A stretch of DNA of 64,000 bases from Hypericum androsaemum (taxonomy: Eukaryota > Streptophyta > Magnoliopsida > Malpighiales > Hypericaceae): positions 14,801,001 through 14,865,000 of the forward strand of contig OZ023192.1 of assembly GCA_963995505.1 (NCBI GenBank). Reading direction: 5' to 3'. Every line of letters starts with the position of its first letter. The stretch's first letter is position 1. This document shows, piece after piece, positions 10,684 to 22,563 of this stretch. Below the pieces are notes generated by a model. It made no database searches and was not told the DNA's origin. It was given only the letters and a program-made list of their open reading frames with translations. The position numbers and the translations under genes were made by a program.

Positions 10684-11796
10684 ATGGATTGGGTACAGGG
10701 AGAGATAGGGGTTGCTGTACCAAACATGATTTAATCTAGGCCATAGATTTGATGATTAGATGCGCGTCAGAGATCTAACGGTAGAGATTCATTAGGGTTA
10801 TTTTTGTCTTTTATGTCCCTCTCTCCTCCCTTTTTCCCTCTTCTTTCTCTTTCCTAGCTCATTCCTTTTTTCTTTTTCTCTTTCCCTTCCCAGGAGCACT
10901 TTCCTTGCTCTCCCTCCCTCTCTATTTTTCCCAATCTTAAATAAAATCAACGCCGACGAGGAGCAACGCTGACGAGGAGCAATACTGACGAGGAGTGACG
11001 CCGGCGAGGAAGAGGTTTTCTTCTCTCTCTCCTTTTTCCTCCCTTCATGTTTTCCTTCTTCTCCCTCACTCTCTCTCTCTCCCCTACTCTCTCTCTAACC
11101 TCTTTGAAATAGTTTTTTCAAGTGTGTAAATGTTGATTTAGTGAATAGTTAAATTGTTTGTTCTTTTTTATTTTTGTTCGTGATGTATGTCCAAAGTGAT
11201 ATGACCGGTTATGACTAAATGACATGCCCGGTTACGTTCAAATGACAGGCTCTGTTATATTCAAATGGCAGTCCCGATATGGTAAAATGACATGCTCGGT
11301 TATGACCAAATGGCAGGCCATGTTACGATAAAATGGCAGAGCCATGTACGATAAAATGACATGTCCGATAATAATAAAAAGGTATGTTCAATAATGACCA
11401 AATGGCAGACCATGTACGATAAAATGCCATGCTTAGTTACACTTAAATGATATGCCTGATTATGACTAAATGTCAGAGCATAGTACGATATAATGGTATG
11501 TCCGATTACAATAAAAAAATATATTCGGTAATGACCAAATGGCAGGTCGGTTACAATAACATAGCATGGGTTAATATTTAATAAAATTTATAATTAATTA
11601 AATAATTTATAATTTAAAAATAATTTATTAATTAAATAATATAAATTGAAAGTGGAGGCTTCATGCACGCGCTTCCACGCGCATCAGCCCCTACCATCAC
11701 CCGTGTCAGCCCTGTGACGCATCCCTTTTTCCCTTTTTGGACTATTTTACCCCTATTCCGTTTGGTACAGGATTGGGCTTTCTGTACCCAATCCAT
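10684..11796. mobile_element. Foldback/MITE-like element carrying a 23-bp minisatellite
   Basis: ATGGATTGGGTACAG at 10684-10698 is exactly inverted at 11782-11796. A second block, CTGTACCAAAC at 10715-10725, is inverted at 11760-11770. So imperfect terminal inverted repeats of about 40 bp bound a 1.1-kb segment. Inside are a CT-rich tract, a tandem array (about 11193-11575) and an AT-rich part. No coding sequence is seen. I could not define a target duplication. Confidence 0.65.
11193..11575. repeat. Degenerate 23-bp tandem repeat, about 16 copies
   Basis: Units can be cut cleanly every 22-23 bp, each beginning ATGxCA and close to ATGACATGCCCGGTTACGAT plus AAA. Several units alternate ACATGC and GCAGGC variants. 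The array lies inside the inverted-repeat element at 10684-11796. Confidence 0.75.
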
Positions 11797-12260
11797 GCTC
11801 TATTAAATTGGACTATTTTCCAATTACATAAATTGATTAGTAAATAATTTTTTAAAGATATTATCACAATAATCTGTAATTTAATTTCCATATTTATCTA
11901 TCGTAGTCAACTATTTAATTAATAAGTAGCTAATCAACAGATTGGTAGGTCTATACCAAGTCACATTGTGACTTGGTACAGAAGGTCTACTATAAAATTT
12001 CTCATCTGAACAGCCACTCGTTCCACTAATCTAGATTTGTTTTGGATAATAGTTACAAATTTTTTCGAAAATTGTATACGTGAAGTTATATTTTGGTAAA
12101 ATAAAATTTATCTACTATAATAGAGTCTCCAAACATGTATTAATTTCAAGTTCATACCGAATATTAATTTTGAATAGTAACAGAATTTTCTGTTAATATT
12201 ACCATGTTCTGAATGAATTGTAAAGTAAAATCCCACAACAATTATGCGGAGCCTCACTAA
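11797..12260. other. AT-rich spacer
   Basis: Nothing beyond AT-rich sequence is visible between the foldback element and the Harbinger-type element. Confidence 0.5.
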
Positions 12261-13107
12261 GACCACCCACAACAGGCGTTTGGCCGATCCGATCGGCTAA
12301 TTGTTTATTATTAAAAAAATAAATGAAAGTATGGAGCGAGCGGTCGATCGGTTTGGTTGCCCGATCGCCGCTCGCAAACGGAAAACGGCCACTTGGCCCT
12401 TTTTTATTTTTTTATTTATCTATTTAGTTCCACTTGGCATAATATTATTCGTTAAAAATAGATATTTTGGGATAATATTTTCGTGGTTATCTAAACAGAT
12501 CTTATCTTTAGCAAAACTAAAAAAATATAAAAATTATTATTTTTCAAATCTCTATAAATAGAGTTCAATGTTACATATTTTCATACACCATCTAAAATTC
12601 TCTCTTCTTTCACTACATAATATTTTCTTTTTAAATATTTTCTGTTATATTATTTCTACTATGGATCCAAATGATCCTAATTTCCCAAATTTTCAATCAT
12701 TTGAATCTTATAATCTTTCAGGCTATCTAAATTCTAGAGGTTATCCAAACTCATAACGCTCTGAAAAGTGATTTAATTGAGCATATTTGGCAAAAGTTCG
12801 GGAACGATAATTAATTATGTAATTTAAAATTTATGTATTTGTAATTTAAATTTTCGTATTCGTAATTTATTATTTCTGACTTCCATTTGTACTTCGAGTA
12901 TTTTTATCTAATTTAGTATTCTAAAAAATGATAGTAGATAATATGTGGATGAGAGAGAAATTAATTGTTTATTCTGTGAACTGGTTTGCTGCTGTGGGTA
13001 GAAAAATATATAATTAGATTAGATTGGGTTAGATTGGATGTAAATGAAAGAAAAATTAATTATTTATTCTGTTAACTGATTTGGATGGTTTACTGATGTG
13101 GGTGGTC
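12261..13107 (+). mobile_element. Deleted PIF/Harbinger-type element
   Basis: GACCACCCACAACAG at 12261-12275 is inverted as CTGATGTGGGTGGTC at 13093-13107, with one mismatch. Between them lie a TATA-like CTATAAATAG at 12551, an ATG at 12661 opening a short Asn/Pro/Phe-rich peptide, and at 12764-12814 a frame reading KSDLIEHIWQKFGNDN then stop. That last peptide resembles the C-terminus of plant Harbinger (ALP1-like) transposases. The 5' end of one ORF and the 3' end of the transposase seem joined by an internal deletion. The exact termini and 3-bp target duplication are uncertain. Confidence 0.6.
12661..12756 (+). pseudogene. Truncated ORF1-like peptide of Harbinger-type element
   Basis: The 31-residue frame starts MDPNDPNFPNFQSFES and ends at TAA 12754-12756. 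Plant Harbinger-associated Myb/trihelix-like proteins often start with such Asn/Pro/Phe/Gln-rich residues. The DNA-binding part is missing. Classification comes from composition and context only. Confidence 0.45.
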
Positions 13108-14190
13108 AGAGTACCTAGTAATTAACAGCAACATGAAGCAGAGGTTAAATAGCAACAGCCAACAAGGAAGGTCTCGTGAATAGCCGAAGTTTAAAAGAGG
13201 AATTAAATGCCACCACCACTTTCAAAGCTATCTATTCCTTTTTTACTTTAATTCGTACACAATCTCACGGGAGGTGAGGTCATGGGAATTCGTGTTAATC
13301 TTATCCATTTAGAAGAAGAAGAAAAAAAATACTTTTTTAAAGTATTGGAAAAAGAATAATAATAATTATTATGATTATTAGTGACAGTAGATAAAGAGAG
13401 GGTCACTTAAGTTTAGTTAATCTACTTACAGTACTAAAATCTTCTAAAAAACCTTGTGTTATGAGTATTCTTCATTAGTCATATAATTCCTGAAATATTA
13501 ATACGGTATATAATGAGGACTAAGTTGAATTATTTATAATTTTGATCAAGTTTAAATTTTCTAAATAATTTGAACGGTAAGTACGACTATTTTTTACCTA
13601 TTTTTTTAGGATTATTTTTGTACCTATTGTAAGAAAAAGACTTGTGCCATTAATTATTGGTAGGGCCAGGCCATCAAACGGTAAGGAGACTTTAAAGGCT
13701 AAAGCCACCAACGGAACATTAATGCAATCTCATTTTCGGTAGGACCAATCCATCAAGTTTAAGGAGACTTCAAAACAAAGGAACAATGGAGATCGGAATT
13801 TTACGTCTCTCTCAACAAATATAACAACAATTTTTTTATAGTGGCCTTAAAATTTTTTATTGCTCGAAACATTTACATTTTGTTACAATTTAGATCAAAA
13901 CAACCATTTGTAAAGCTGAATTAACCTCTCTATAACTATCTCAACTAAATATGACGGTAATTGCACAGAGGTTAATTATCTTCGTATATTGGATAGTTAA
14001 GTTATTGCACCTTACCCTGCCCCCTCTCAAATCTTATCCCCCCCAATTTGCCGTAAACCTAATAAATTAAGACTTCTAGCCACACAAAAAACCCTAATAA
14101 ATTAAGAAATAAAAATTATTTTAATGAGCAAAAAGGCCGAGATAATATTATTTGACAGCTCAACCATGACAAATCCAGAACTAGCCCGTC
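13108..14190. other. Intergenic DNA upstream of the STP gene
   Basis: The sequence is AT-rich with no gene. The segments at about 13660-13710 and 13720-13780 share words around TAGG(G/A)CCA(G/A)xCCATCAA and AAGGAGACTT, a short imperfect direct repeat. Confidence 0.5.
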
Positions 14191-14196
14191 TCTGTC

Positions 14197-14204
14197 TATT
14201 TATA
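14197..14204 (+). promoter_or_regulatory. TATA box of the STP gene
   Basis: TATTTATA lies 89 bp upstream of the ATG at 14293, followed by a CT-rich leader typical of plant 5' UTRs. Confidence 0.55.
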
Positions 14205-14292
14205 CAATACCTTCTCTCCCTCTTCAGCCCACCCTCTTCACATTTTCTCTTCTTCTTCCTCCTTAATTTCTGCAAATCCCATTAAACTTAAA

Positions 14293-16494
14293 ATGCCTGC
14301 TGTCGGTGGGATAGTGGCTGGGGATCCAAAGAAGAGTTACCCCGGAAACCTCACTCCCTATGTCACCGTAACTTGCATTGTGGCAGCCATGGGCGGCCTA
14401 ATTTTTGGATATGATATCGGAATATCAGGTAATATCGATAACCTGTTAAGTTTTTGGTTCGGATACGAAGATTTTAATGTTAAGTTTATGTTCAGGTGGT
14501 GTGACGTCGATGCCGTCGTTCCTGAAGAAGTTCTTCCCGTCGGTGTACAGGAAGCAGCAGGCGAACTCGACGACGAACCAGTACTGTCAGTACGACAGCC
14601 AGACGTTGACAATGTTCACGTCCTCGTTGTACCTCGCCGCCCTTCTGTCGTCGCTGGTGGCGTCCGTCGTGACCCGGAAGTTCGGGAGGAAGCCGTCGAT
14701 GTTCTTCGCCGGAGTCCTCTTCGGAATCGGAGCTATGATCAACGGGTTTGCTCAGGCCGTCTGGATGCTCATCGTCGGTCGGATCCTGCTCGGTTTTGGC
14801 ATTGGATTCGCCAATCAGGTACTTACCTAAGTGAACGTAAAACTTTCTTAAATTCCGTATCATTTGGACCAACTCTTTCTACACCCCTATTCAAATTTGG
14901 TTACCAAATAAGAAAGTATTTTTGATGTGGGAATTTGTACCAGAGATTCTAGTGTTGATGATTCTGTTGTTTGTTTGTGGATCTGAAGATGGGGTTTTGT
15001 CTTCTTGGGGAGAGATTCCTTTTTATTTTTCTCAGTGAGTTTACTTATACTTGGACCAAGTTGTCTATGGATAAAAAGCAAGTCATGTGATGTGATGTGA
15101 TGATATTTTTGAGAAATTTTAATTTTTTTTCCTCCAAAATTAATGTTTTAGAACATTTTAATAATTTTAAATCGTAAATTTATAGTGTTCTTTTGTTCAT
15201 ATGATTAATAATCAGTAACTACAAGTTACTGTCTGAATTTTACAGTGGTAACTAACCCTTGTAATTGGTAATTGCAGTCTGTACCAGTTTACCTCTCTGA
15301 GATGGCTCCTTACAAGTTCAGAGGATCCCTCAACATCGGATTCCAGTTATCCATCACTGTCGGAATCCTCGTTGCGAATGTGTTGAACTACTTCTTCAAC
15401 AAGATCCATGGTGGTTGGGGATGGAGGCTGAGCTTAGGTGGTGCAGTTGTCCCTGCTCTCATCATCACGATCGGGTCGATGATCCTTCCCGACACGCCCA
15501 ACTCAATGATCGAACGTGGGAAGCACGAGGAGGCCAAGGAGAAGTTGAAAAGAATCCGCGGTATTGATGACATCGACGAAGAACTCAATGACCTCATTGC
15601 GGCCAGCGATGCGTCGAAACTGGTGGAGCACCCGTGGACCAACTTGCTACAGAGGAAGTACAGGCCTCATCTCACAATGGCTGTTCTGATCCCGTTCTTC
15701 CAGCAGCTAACCGGAATCAATGTGATCATGTTTTATGCACCTGTGTTGTTCAACACTATTGGATTTGGTAGTGATGCTTCTCTCATGTCTGCTGTTATCA
15801 CCGGATTGGTCAATGTTATTGCGACGTTGGTTTCGATCTATAAGGTTGATAATTGGGGAAGAAGGTTTCTTTTCCTTGAGGGTGGAGGTCAGATGATCGT
15901 ATGCCAGGTACATTATATGTTCAATTGTGTGTTGTCACAGTTGATGGTTTGTGAAGGAGTTAGTAATGTCCAAGCTTTAACAACTGCTGTTTGTTTTCCT
16001 TGATTCGGTTTTTGCAGATAATTGTGGCAGCCTGCATCGGAGCCAAGTTCGGAATCGATGGGAATCCAGGGGAGTTGCCGAAATGGTATGCCATTGTTGT
16101 GGTGCTCTTCATCTGCATCTACGTCGCCGGCTTCGCTTGGTCATGGGGACCGCTAGGCTGGCTGGTGCCTAGCGAAATCTTCCCGCTGGAAATCCGATCA
16201 GCAGCGCAGAGCATCAACGTCTCAGTGAACATGTTCTTCACCTTCGTGGTCGCGCAGATCTTCCTGACAATGTTGTGCCACCTCAAGTTCGGTCTCTTCC
16301 TGTTCTTCGCGTTCTTCGTGGTGGTGATGTCCATCTTCATCTACTTCTTCTTGCCGGAGACCAAGGGGATCCCAATCGAAGAGATGGCACAAGTCTGGAA
16401 GTCACATTGGTACTGGTCCAGATATGTTACCGATGAGGATTATCCCACCGGAAACTTTGAAATGGCTAAGGGACAGGGTCCGAAGAATGTGTGA
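14293..16494 (+). CDS. Sugar transport protein, STP/monosaccharide-H+ symporter, complete
   Basis: Four exons join in frame: 14293-14428, 14496-14818, 15278-15907 and 16018-16494. Introns are GT-AG and the protein is 521 residues, the normal STP length. It should import hexoses with protons across the plasma membrane through 12 membrane helices. Family marks in order are [13 protein letters not shown] in helix 1, the RKFGRKPS loop, [29 protein letters not shown] in the place of the usual PESPR-type motif, [50 protein letters not shown] and [13 protein letters not shown]. The start is the first ATG after the TATA box and begins MPAVGG, normal for STPs. Closest in style to STP1-like proteins; the substrate cannot be told from sequence. 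A ruined paralogue lies 5.7 kb downstream. Confidence 0.95.
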
Positions 16495-17179
16495 AGAACT
16501 TGGTATCTTTGTTTAGCTACTTCAAAGTACATAAAGTTATTAAATTTCGAGTTAGAGTTATTTTTCAAAAATCGTCTGATATTTAAGTGTTTAAGCTTAT
16601 GGTCACTGGAATTTCAGTGCATAGATTGTTTGGAGCTCATATGTTATATATAGTCCTACTCTGTCGGAACAAGTTTCAAAGCATAAATTGTTTACAATTA
16701 TGAATCGAGTACACCCACCGTTATCCGATATACTTTACTACCAATTCGCCATACCATAATCAAATCAGGTAAAAGACAAAGATATTCGAACATTTATTGC
16801 GCCGATTAAATCAGCAGCGCAGAGCTCTGCTTCCCAACAACTAAGAGCTACATATGCAATTAACAAAATGCTTTTCAAGAGGATGTAATTTTCTTATGGG
16901 CACCAAATTTTATGATGTTTAAGAGTGCGAGCAACGTCTATTTGTAGGCCAAACTCAAGTAGTAAAGTTGAGTAAAAAATTGATCTTAAAATCTAAGATA
17001 CGAGTTCAAATCTAGAAAAAGTAAAATTTTTACCCAGATTATTTAAATTTTAATTATACGATAATTTATACCAAAAATATACATGCCACATCACACTTGT
17101 GTGGATAAAACTTTGCCAAGATTAAGAAAATTAATACCCGGTGGAGAATAATCCCTCACATGCTTTCGTGAGCGAGAAG
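16495..17179. other. STP 3' flank with a possible SINE remnant
   Basis: Non-coding. Around 16953-16966 and 17002-17012 are words resembling RNA polymerase III A and B boxes (CTCAAGTAGTAAAG and GAGTTCAAATC) about 48 bp apart, as in tRNA-derived SINEs. No A-tail or target duplication was found, so this is weak. Confidence 0.35.
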
Positions 17180-18341
17180 TTTTAAATTGGGATAAATTAC
17201 TCTCACATCCTTAATGTTTGGTATATTTTATGCTCGCCTCCTGTATTTCGGTAATTGATTAAAAATTTTCCATAGTTTGGCAAAATTATACCCTGAGATT
17301 CCTGAAGCCAGAATCAGAGTTTTTCTCCGGCGAAGGCCCACATGAAATGACATAAATGTCCTTCTCACTTGAAAAAATCCCATCTTTCTTCTTCCCTTTC
17401 TTCTTTAACCTTTAAACATGAACACCAAATATAAAAAAAATCACAGAAAACACAACAGAACGTTACCACATTATCTAACAAGAACACCAAGAACACTAAT
17501 TAATTAAACACATCAACAACACAACCCTAGAACATCAAGATCAAAATAAAAAATCAAACAAAATCAATCAATTAAAAAAGATGCGAACAAGCGGTGAACA
17601 AGAATCCAAGGACGGCGACAATAGAGCAGCACCCTCCTCCACTGTCCTAAATTACCTGAATAGGCTTCTCTCGGACCGAACAAGCAGAGAAAATAATTTT
17701 AATTTTAAAAAAGAGGGATTTGTTGAAACCCTAACGATGGATTTCACAAAAGAGGGATTTGTTCAAAAGTGGGTTCATTTTTCTAATTTTAATCGTTCCT
17801 TTTAATTGTTTCAAAAAAGTTGATTAGGATTAGGTTTTTGGTGGAGCTCCGGCTTATCTAATCCCTGGAATGCGGCGGTTGGTCTGTCTCGGCGTGATTT
17901 TCTTTAATTTCCCTCCGTCCCCCTGGTCATAAAAATCCAAGTGGTAGCTGGAAGAAGGAAGGAATTAAGGAAGAAGAAGATGATGAGAGGAGAAGGAGTG
18001 GTGGCTTTAAAGTTGTCTTTGTGTGCTCGCTTCCAGATTCAGATTTTTTTTGTGGTCTTTGTGTGGAGGAGAGTTAAGAGTTTGAAGGTTGGAGGAGAGA
18101 GGTGGGGTCGATGAGGAAGAAGATGATGGAGGATTTTTTTTTTAATTTTTAAGTGAGAGGAGTATTAGTGTCATTTCATGTGGGTCTTCGCCGGAGAAAA
18201 ACTCCGATTTCGGTTTCAGGGGCTCCAGGGTATAATTTTGCCAAAGTATGGGAAATTTTTAATCAATTACCAAAATATAGGAAGGGGAGCCTTAAATATA
18301 CCAAACACCAAGAACCTGAGAATAATTTACCTTTTAAATTG
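17180..18341. mobile_element. Mutator-like non-autonomous element M1 with 10-bp TSD
   Basis: TTTTAAATTG flanks the element at 17180-17189 and 18332-18341. The body (17190-18331, 1142 bp) begins GGATAAATTACTCTCACATC, and its right end read in reverse begins GGTAAATTATTCTCAGGTTC. Similarity between the two arms extends about 170 bp inward, including TTTTTCTCCGGCGAAG and CCCACATGAAATGACA. Long inverted repeats with a 9-11 bp duplication are diagnostic of Mutator-like elements. No transposase is present. Interior frames look non-coding. Confidence 0.9.
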
Positions 18342-20780
18342 ACCGTATCCGTGGGTCATCATCAATTGTCACAGTCAGTGCAGTGAGATTCCCATGACTA
18401 ATTACTCTTCTTTTTTTTCTTTTTGGGTACAGTGTTGCCTCTCTTCCCATTAATACCCCCAACGGTTATATATTTGATGATAATGGATAACTCCTTTTAT
18501 ACAATATGTTATATAAGGAATAATTAATTTAGATTTGAGTCATATAAATTGTTTGAACGTTGACAAAATTTTTCCAATAAATATTTTATATTCTTATATT
18601 ATAAGGACTCAAATTCAAACTATCCTACCTAACATAGAACAACTCATTTACGAGTTTATTCAAATTATTCTTGGTATGACATTGCATAATGGATAACTTG
18701 GAGTTGCTTTCCTGGCTGCTTGTCTCTCCGTGGATCAGAGGAATGAGAATCTCGCGATTCCCTTAATGTTATGCCGAACATCACTACTTTTGCCTGTACA
18801 ATAAAATGGATTTAAAAAAAAGGTAAAGTATTAATTTTTTTTGCTTACTTTGAGAAATCAACAAGACATTGGCCGCCTATGTTCTAACTCAATTATAATT
18901 TTTGAGTTGAATCTCTAAAAAGTGCAACTGATTAATTTTTTTTAAAAGTAAATTATTATACCATGATATTGCCAAGATTTAAACCTTGGACATTCAAGGT
19001 ATTTACAATGTCTTATGCTGTTGGGTTACAAACTTTTTGACAAGTGCAACTGAATAATTGAAACTTTACTGATGTTACTAATTAATATTAGCGAAATTGA
19101 GCCAACGGACCAATAATTGAATTCGAACTAATTAATATATCTTTTTACGTATTTGTACATTGAATGCAATAATTAATTCAGTTCAAAGTTGACAGAACTA
19201 AAATGATGATAATTTTTTAATCGTATTCTAATTCAAATTAGTTTTTTCAATTAAATTTAAAAAAATTATGTCCCAGGTTATCTACAAGCTTGGTGATAGG
19301 TTCTTTGCTATATTAGGATTTTTTTAAAAGGTTAACATATTTACAATGTGGGAAAATCCGAATATAAATAGTAAATCAAGTTCCCGAGAATGGATAGTGG
19401 TACAAAACTTTGGCAGACTATCTAATCTATCTATGTTGCTTACAAATCCAATCCGGTTTGTGAGCAGAGTACAAAGTAGAATTTTGATCTATCTCAAATC
19501 TAATTTTTGGGATAACCTTACAAACACAAGTAAGATGTGATCCATGAAGATACGTGCACTTCTTTTATTTGGCTGTGCACACCTTCCAAGTGGTTGCTCT
19601 TCCAAATACGTTCTTCTTTTCCGTCGGATTCTTTTTTGTAAGACGGAATAAATTCTTAAATTTATGAACTTTATATCTTCTTCTACTGTTTCTGAAATGA
19701 ACTTTATATCTTCCTTTCAACACGCTTAAGGGGAACATGTCAATATGCAAAATCTTGTAATAATAAATGTGAAGATTACCATGTTACTAGTTATGATAGA
19801 TTTATTTATAAATCTTGATTTATCAATTTGTTGGCTTAAAATTTTGGGTTGTATGCGAAAATTGCAACATTGTATCAGAGTCAAGAATTTTTTAAAGATA
19901 AATTTGTTACATCATAATTACAATTGTCAAAGTTTGAATCTCGAACCTCCATGAAATTGTACACGTATTGTGTCGTTAGACTAAATGTCTTTTGACTCAA
20001 GATTTTTGTTATCCATAAAACCTTTTTAAAAAAAATTTCTCTAAATATATCCCAGACTCTCAAAAAAATTTCTGGCCGTGAAATAAAATTTGACAGGTTA
20101 TTAATTTAATGTTGATTGGATTATCCGTTAGGAACTTGTCATCAATTTATTATGGTGCAGAAGTTCCTTCTAACCGGGGGGCCCATTCATTGCATCTCAC
20201 ATTGGAGAGATTGCTTCGTTTAAACTTAATAGGCTTGGTTGTTTATATTTGAAAAATAAACTAGTTAGTTCTTGAATTCTTTTCTCGGCTAATTTCAAAT
20301 TTCGATTATACCTCTAAGCTCGTCCAGGAAAAAAAAATTTGGTCGAAATTTATATGAAATTAAACACATTGCATCTTTTATTAAATATAAGGCCTGCTTA
20401 CACCCTAAACTGATAATACTCGAATCTTAGATTAATTATTGCTTTAAATAATCTTAGATTAATTGTTGCATTAAATACGAAAACCGATAAAATAATTCAT
20501 AAAACAGACTTATCTCTCAATTGTATTCGTGGAGTTCTGTTTTATACCAATGGCCAGATAACAACAAATCAGGATTTATCCGACAAAAAATGGATGAGAT
20601 TGAATAGGCTATAGAAGCCGAAATTTCCTGATTAAAAGGTTAAAAAGAGTGTGTTCCAAGTGATAATCAAACTGGATTATTTTTTACTGGATTTTCTTAG
20701 ATAGAATATATAGATAATTAAAGAGTAAATACCGGCTGATAAGAAAGAGTCATCCGATATAAGATCAAAATCTTCAACCA
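18342..20780. other. AT-rich intergenic DNA
   Basis: No gene is recognisable. At about 18950-19040 a stretch (CCAAGATTTAAACCTTGGAC and nearby) resembles an eroded tRNA-derived SINE on the minus strand. This is not firm enough to call. Confidence 0.45.
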
Positions 20781-21999
20781 AAAATCTTAGAAAAAATTAC
20801 ACTCAGGTCCCTGTAGTTTGGCGTCCTTCCCTCTAGAGTCCCTGCATTTCCGAAATCGTTTCTGACATCCCCGAAGTTTAGTTTTAGAGACTCTCAGGTC
20901 CCTGACGGCTCTTTTTCATTTTTGGTCATGAAAATGACCAAAATACTCTTAAATAAAAAATAAAAAATTCACCTTCTCCAACCTTTGAACAAAAATACCA
21001 ACTACCACAAACTAACCCAAAAATAAGATCAAACTAACCAAAATCAAGAACACAACCAAGAACATTAAGAAAAAAAAATTAGACCGATTATTGATATACG
21101 AAAGAAATTCTGGAAACTAATCGTTCGACCCTCGATTTCAACATCAAGAACACAACCTCCTTCGACCTGGCCTCCTCCCTCCACTTAACGTCAAGAACTC
21201 GCTCACAGCTATGATTAATCGTTCGTCGGACGCGCCCAGTAGGTTGATGCCCCAATCGGGACCACCTCAACGGCGTAGGCCCCATCACTAACTTATCGAT
21301 CTCCCGACGACAGATCCTTGATGTCGTCGGCCCAATCTGCTCGCCGGCCTAGGGACCACCGCAACGGCGTCACTTCTGTCATCCCGAAGACCTCACTTTT
21401 CCTGTATAAATTCACCAAAACCCTAACCTCTCTCTCCCTCTCCACCCAGAACCTTAACTCCTGGCCCGATCCTCGCGTAACCTAGAGGCCCCACTGCCCT
21501 CCTCTCCACCAAGAACTGCACCACCACCGGCAACTTCCTCCCAGCCTTCTACTATGGGGAGTACCCTCGTATGCACATAGACAAGGAAGACAACGGGTCG
21601 ATGTGCAAGTCCTTGGTGGCGCCCCCCATTGGCGAAAGACGGGTATGGTTTCGTGGAATTGGGGATTCCAAAATTGGGGTTTAGGGTTTTCCAATCATGG
21701 AGGAAGATGAACTATTAATTTTAATTGAAACTCTGGTTGATTTATGGGTTTGATGTTCTTGCCTTCTTGGTTGGTGTTCATAGTGTTCAAGATGTTGAAG
21801 AATGTAATTTTTTTTATATTTTTATTAAAGGGTATTTTGATCATTTTCATGATCAAAAAATAAAAAATTGGGTGCGAGAGATCCGAGAGTTTCTAAAACC
21901 AAACTTCGGGGACGTCAGGAACGATTTCAGAAATGCAGGAACCCTAAAAAGAGGGATGCCAAACTACAAGGACCTGAGCATAATTTTTTCAAAATCTTA
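20781..21999. mobile_element. Mutator-like non-autonomous element M2 with 9-bp TSD
   Basis: AAAATCTTA occurs at 20781-20789 and 21991-21999. The body (20790-21990, 1201 bp) begins GAAAAAATTACACTCAGGTC, and the right end reads GAAAAAATTATGCTCAGGTC in reverse. The arms match for well over 150 bp. The middle (about 21110-21660) is distinctly GC-richer than the arms and contains stretches that look like coding DNA. This would fit capture of a host gene fragment, but no protein family was recognised and no intact frame remains. Confidence 0.9.
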
Positions 22000-22563
22000 T
22001 GCCTTTCAAAACTTATACTGATCTAGGATTTACATTGTATATATCTCTCTCCCAATCTACTTTTCTTCTTCCTCCTGTGTGTGAGCCTTTCTTAGTAACA
22101 ACCTCTAGGGTTTTCAACAAAAAAAAAAACAAGTGATTAAAAAAAAGAGGCTAAAATGCCTGGAGTGGGAGGTATAGTGGCCGGCAAGAAGGCGTACCCG
22201 GGCAACCTCACTCCTTATGTTACTATAACTTGCATAGTCGCTGCCATGGGCGGCCTCATCTTCGGTTACGATATCGGTATTTTAGGTAATTATTTTTACG
22301 GGTTCGTTTCGGCTGCACCGATCAAATTTCCAACGACTTTTGCACGGCTATTTTGACCATCTTTAGCAACATATATAAGTGATGTAATGTGTGACTATAA
22401 CATGTATAGTCGCTGCCATGGGCGGCCTCATTTTTAGATACGATATCTGAAATATAATTATTTTTACGGGTTCTTTTTCGCTGCACCGGTCAAATTTGAA
22501 CAATATTTGCATGGCTATTTTGAAATAGGTGGTATAACGTCAATGCCATCATTCCTGGAGAAA

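Noticed and set aside
12301..12561. 86-residue frame with hydrophobic stretch
   Set aside because: It lies in the AT-rich subterminal part of the Harbinger-type element. Composition alone explains the hydrophobicity.
14492..14872. 126-residue minus-strand frame opposite STP exon 2
   Set aside because: It is the antisense shadow of a GC-rich exon; the sense strand carries the conserved transporter.
17581..17805. 74-residue frame in element M1
   Set aside because: No family resemblance, and it sits in the interior of a transposase-less Mutator-like element.
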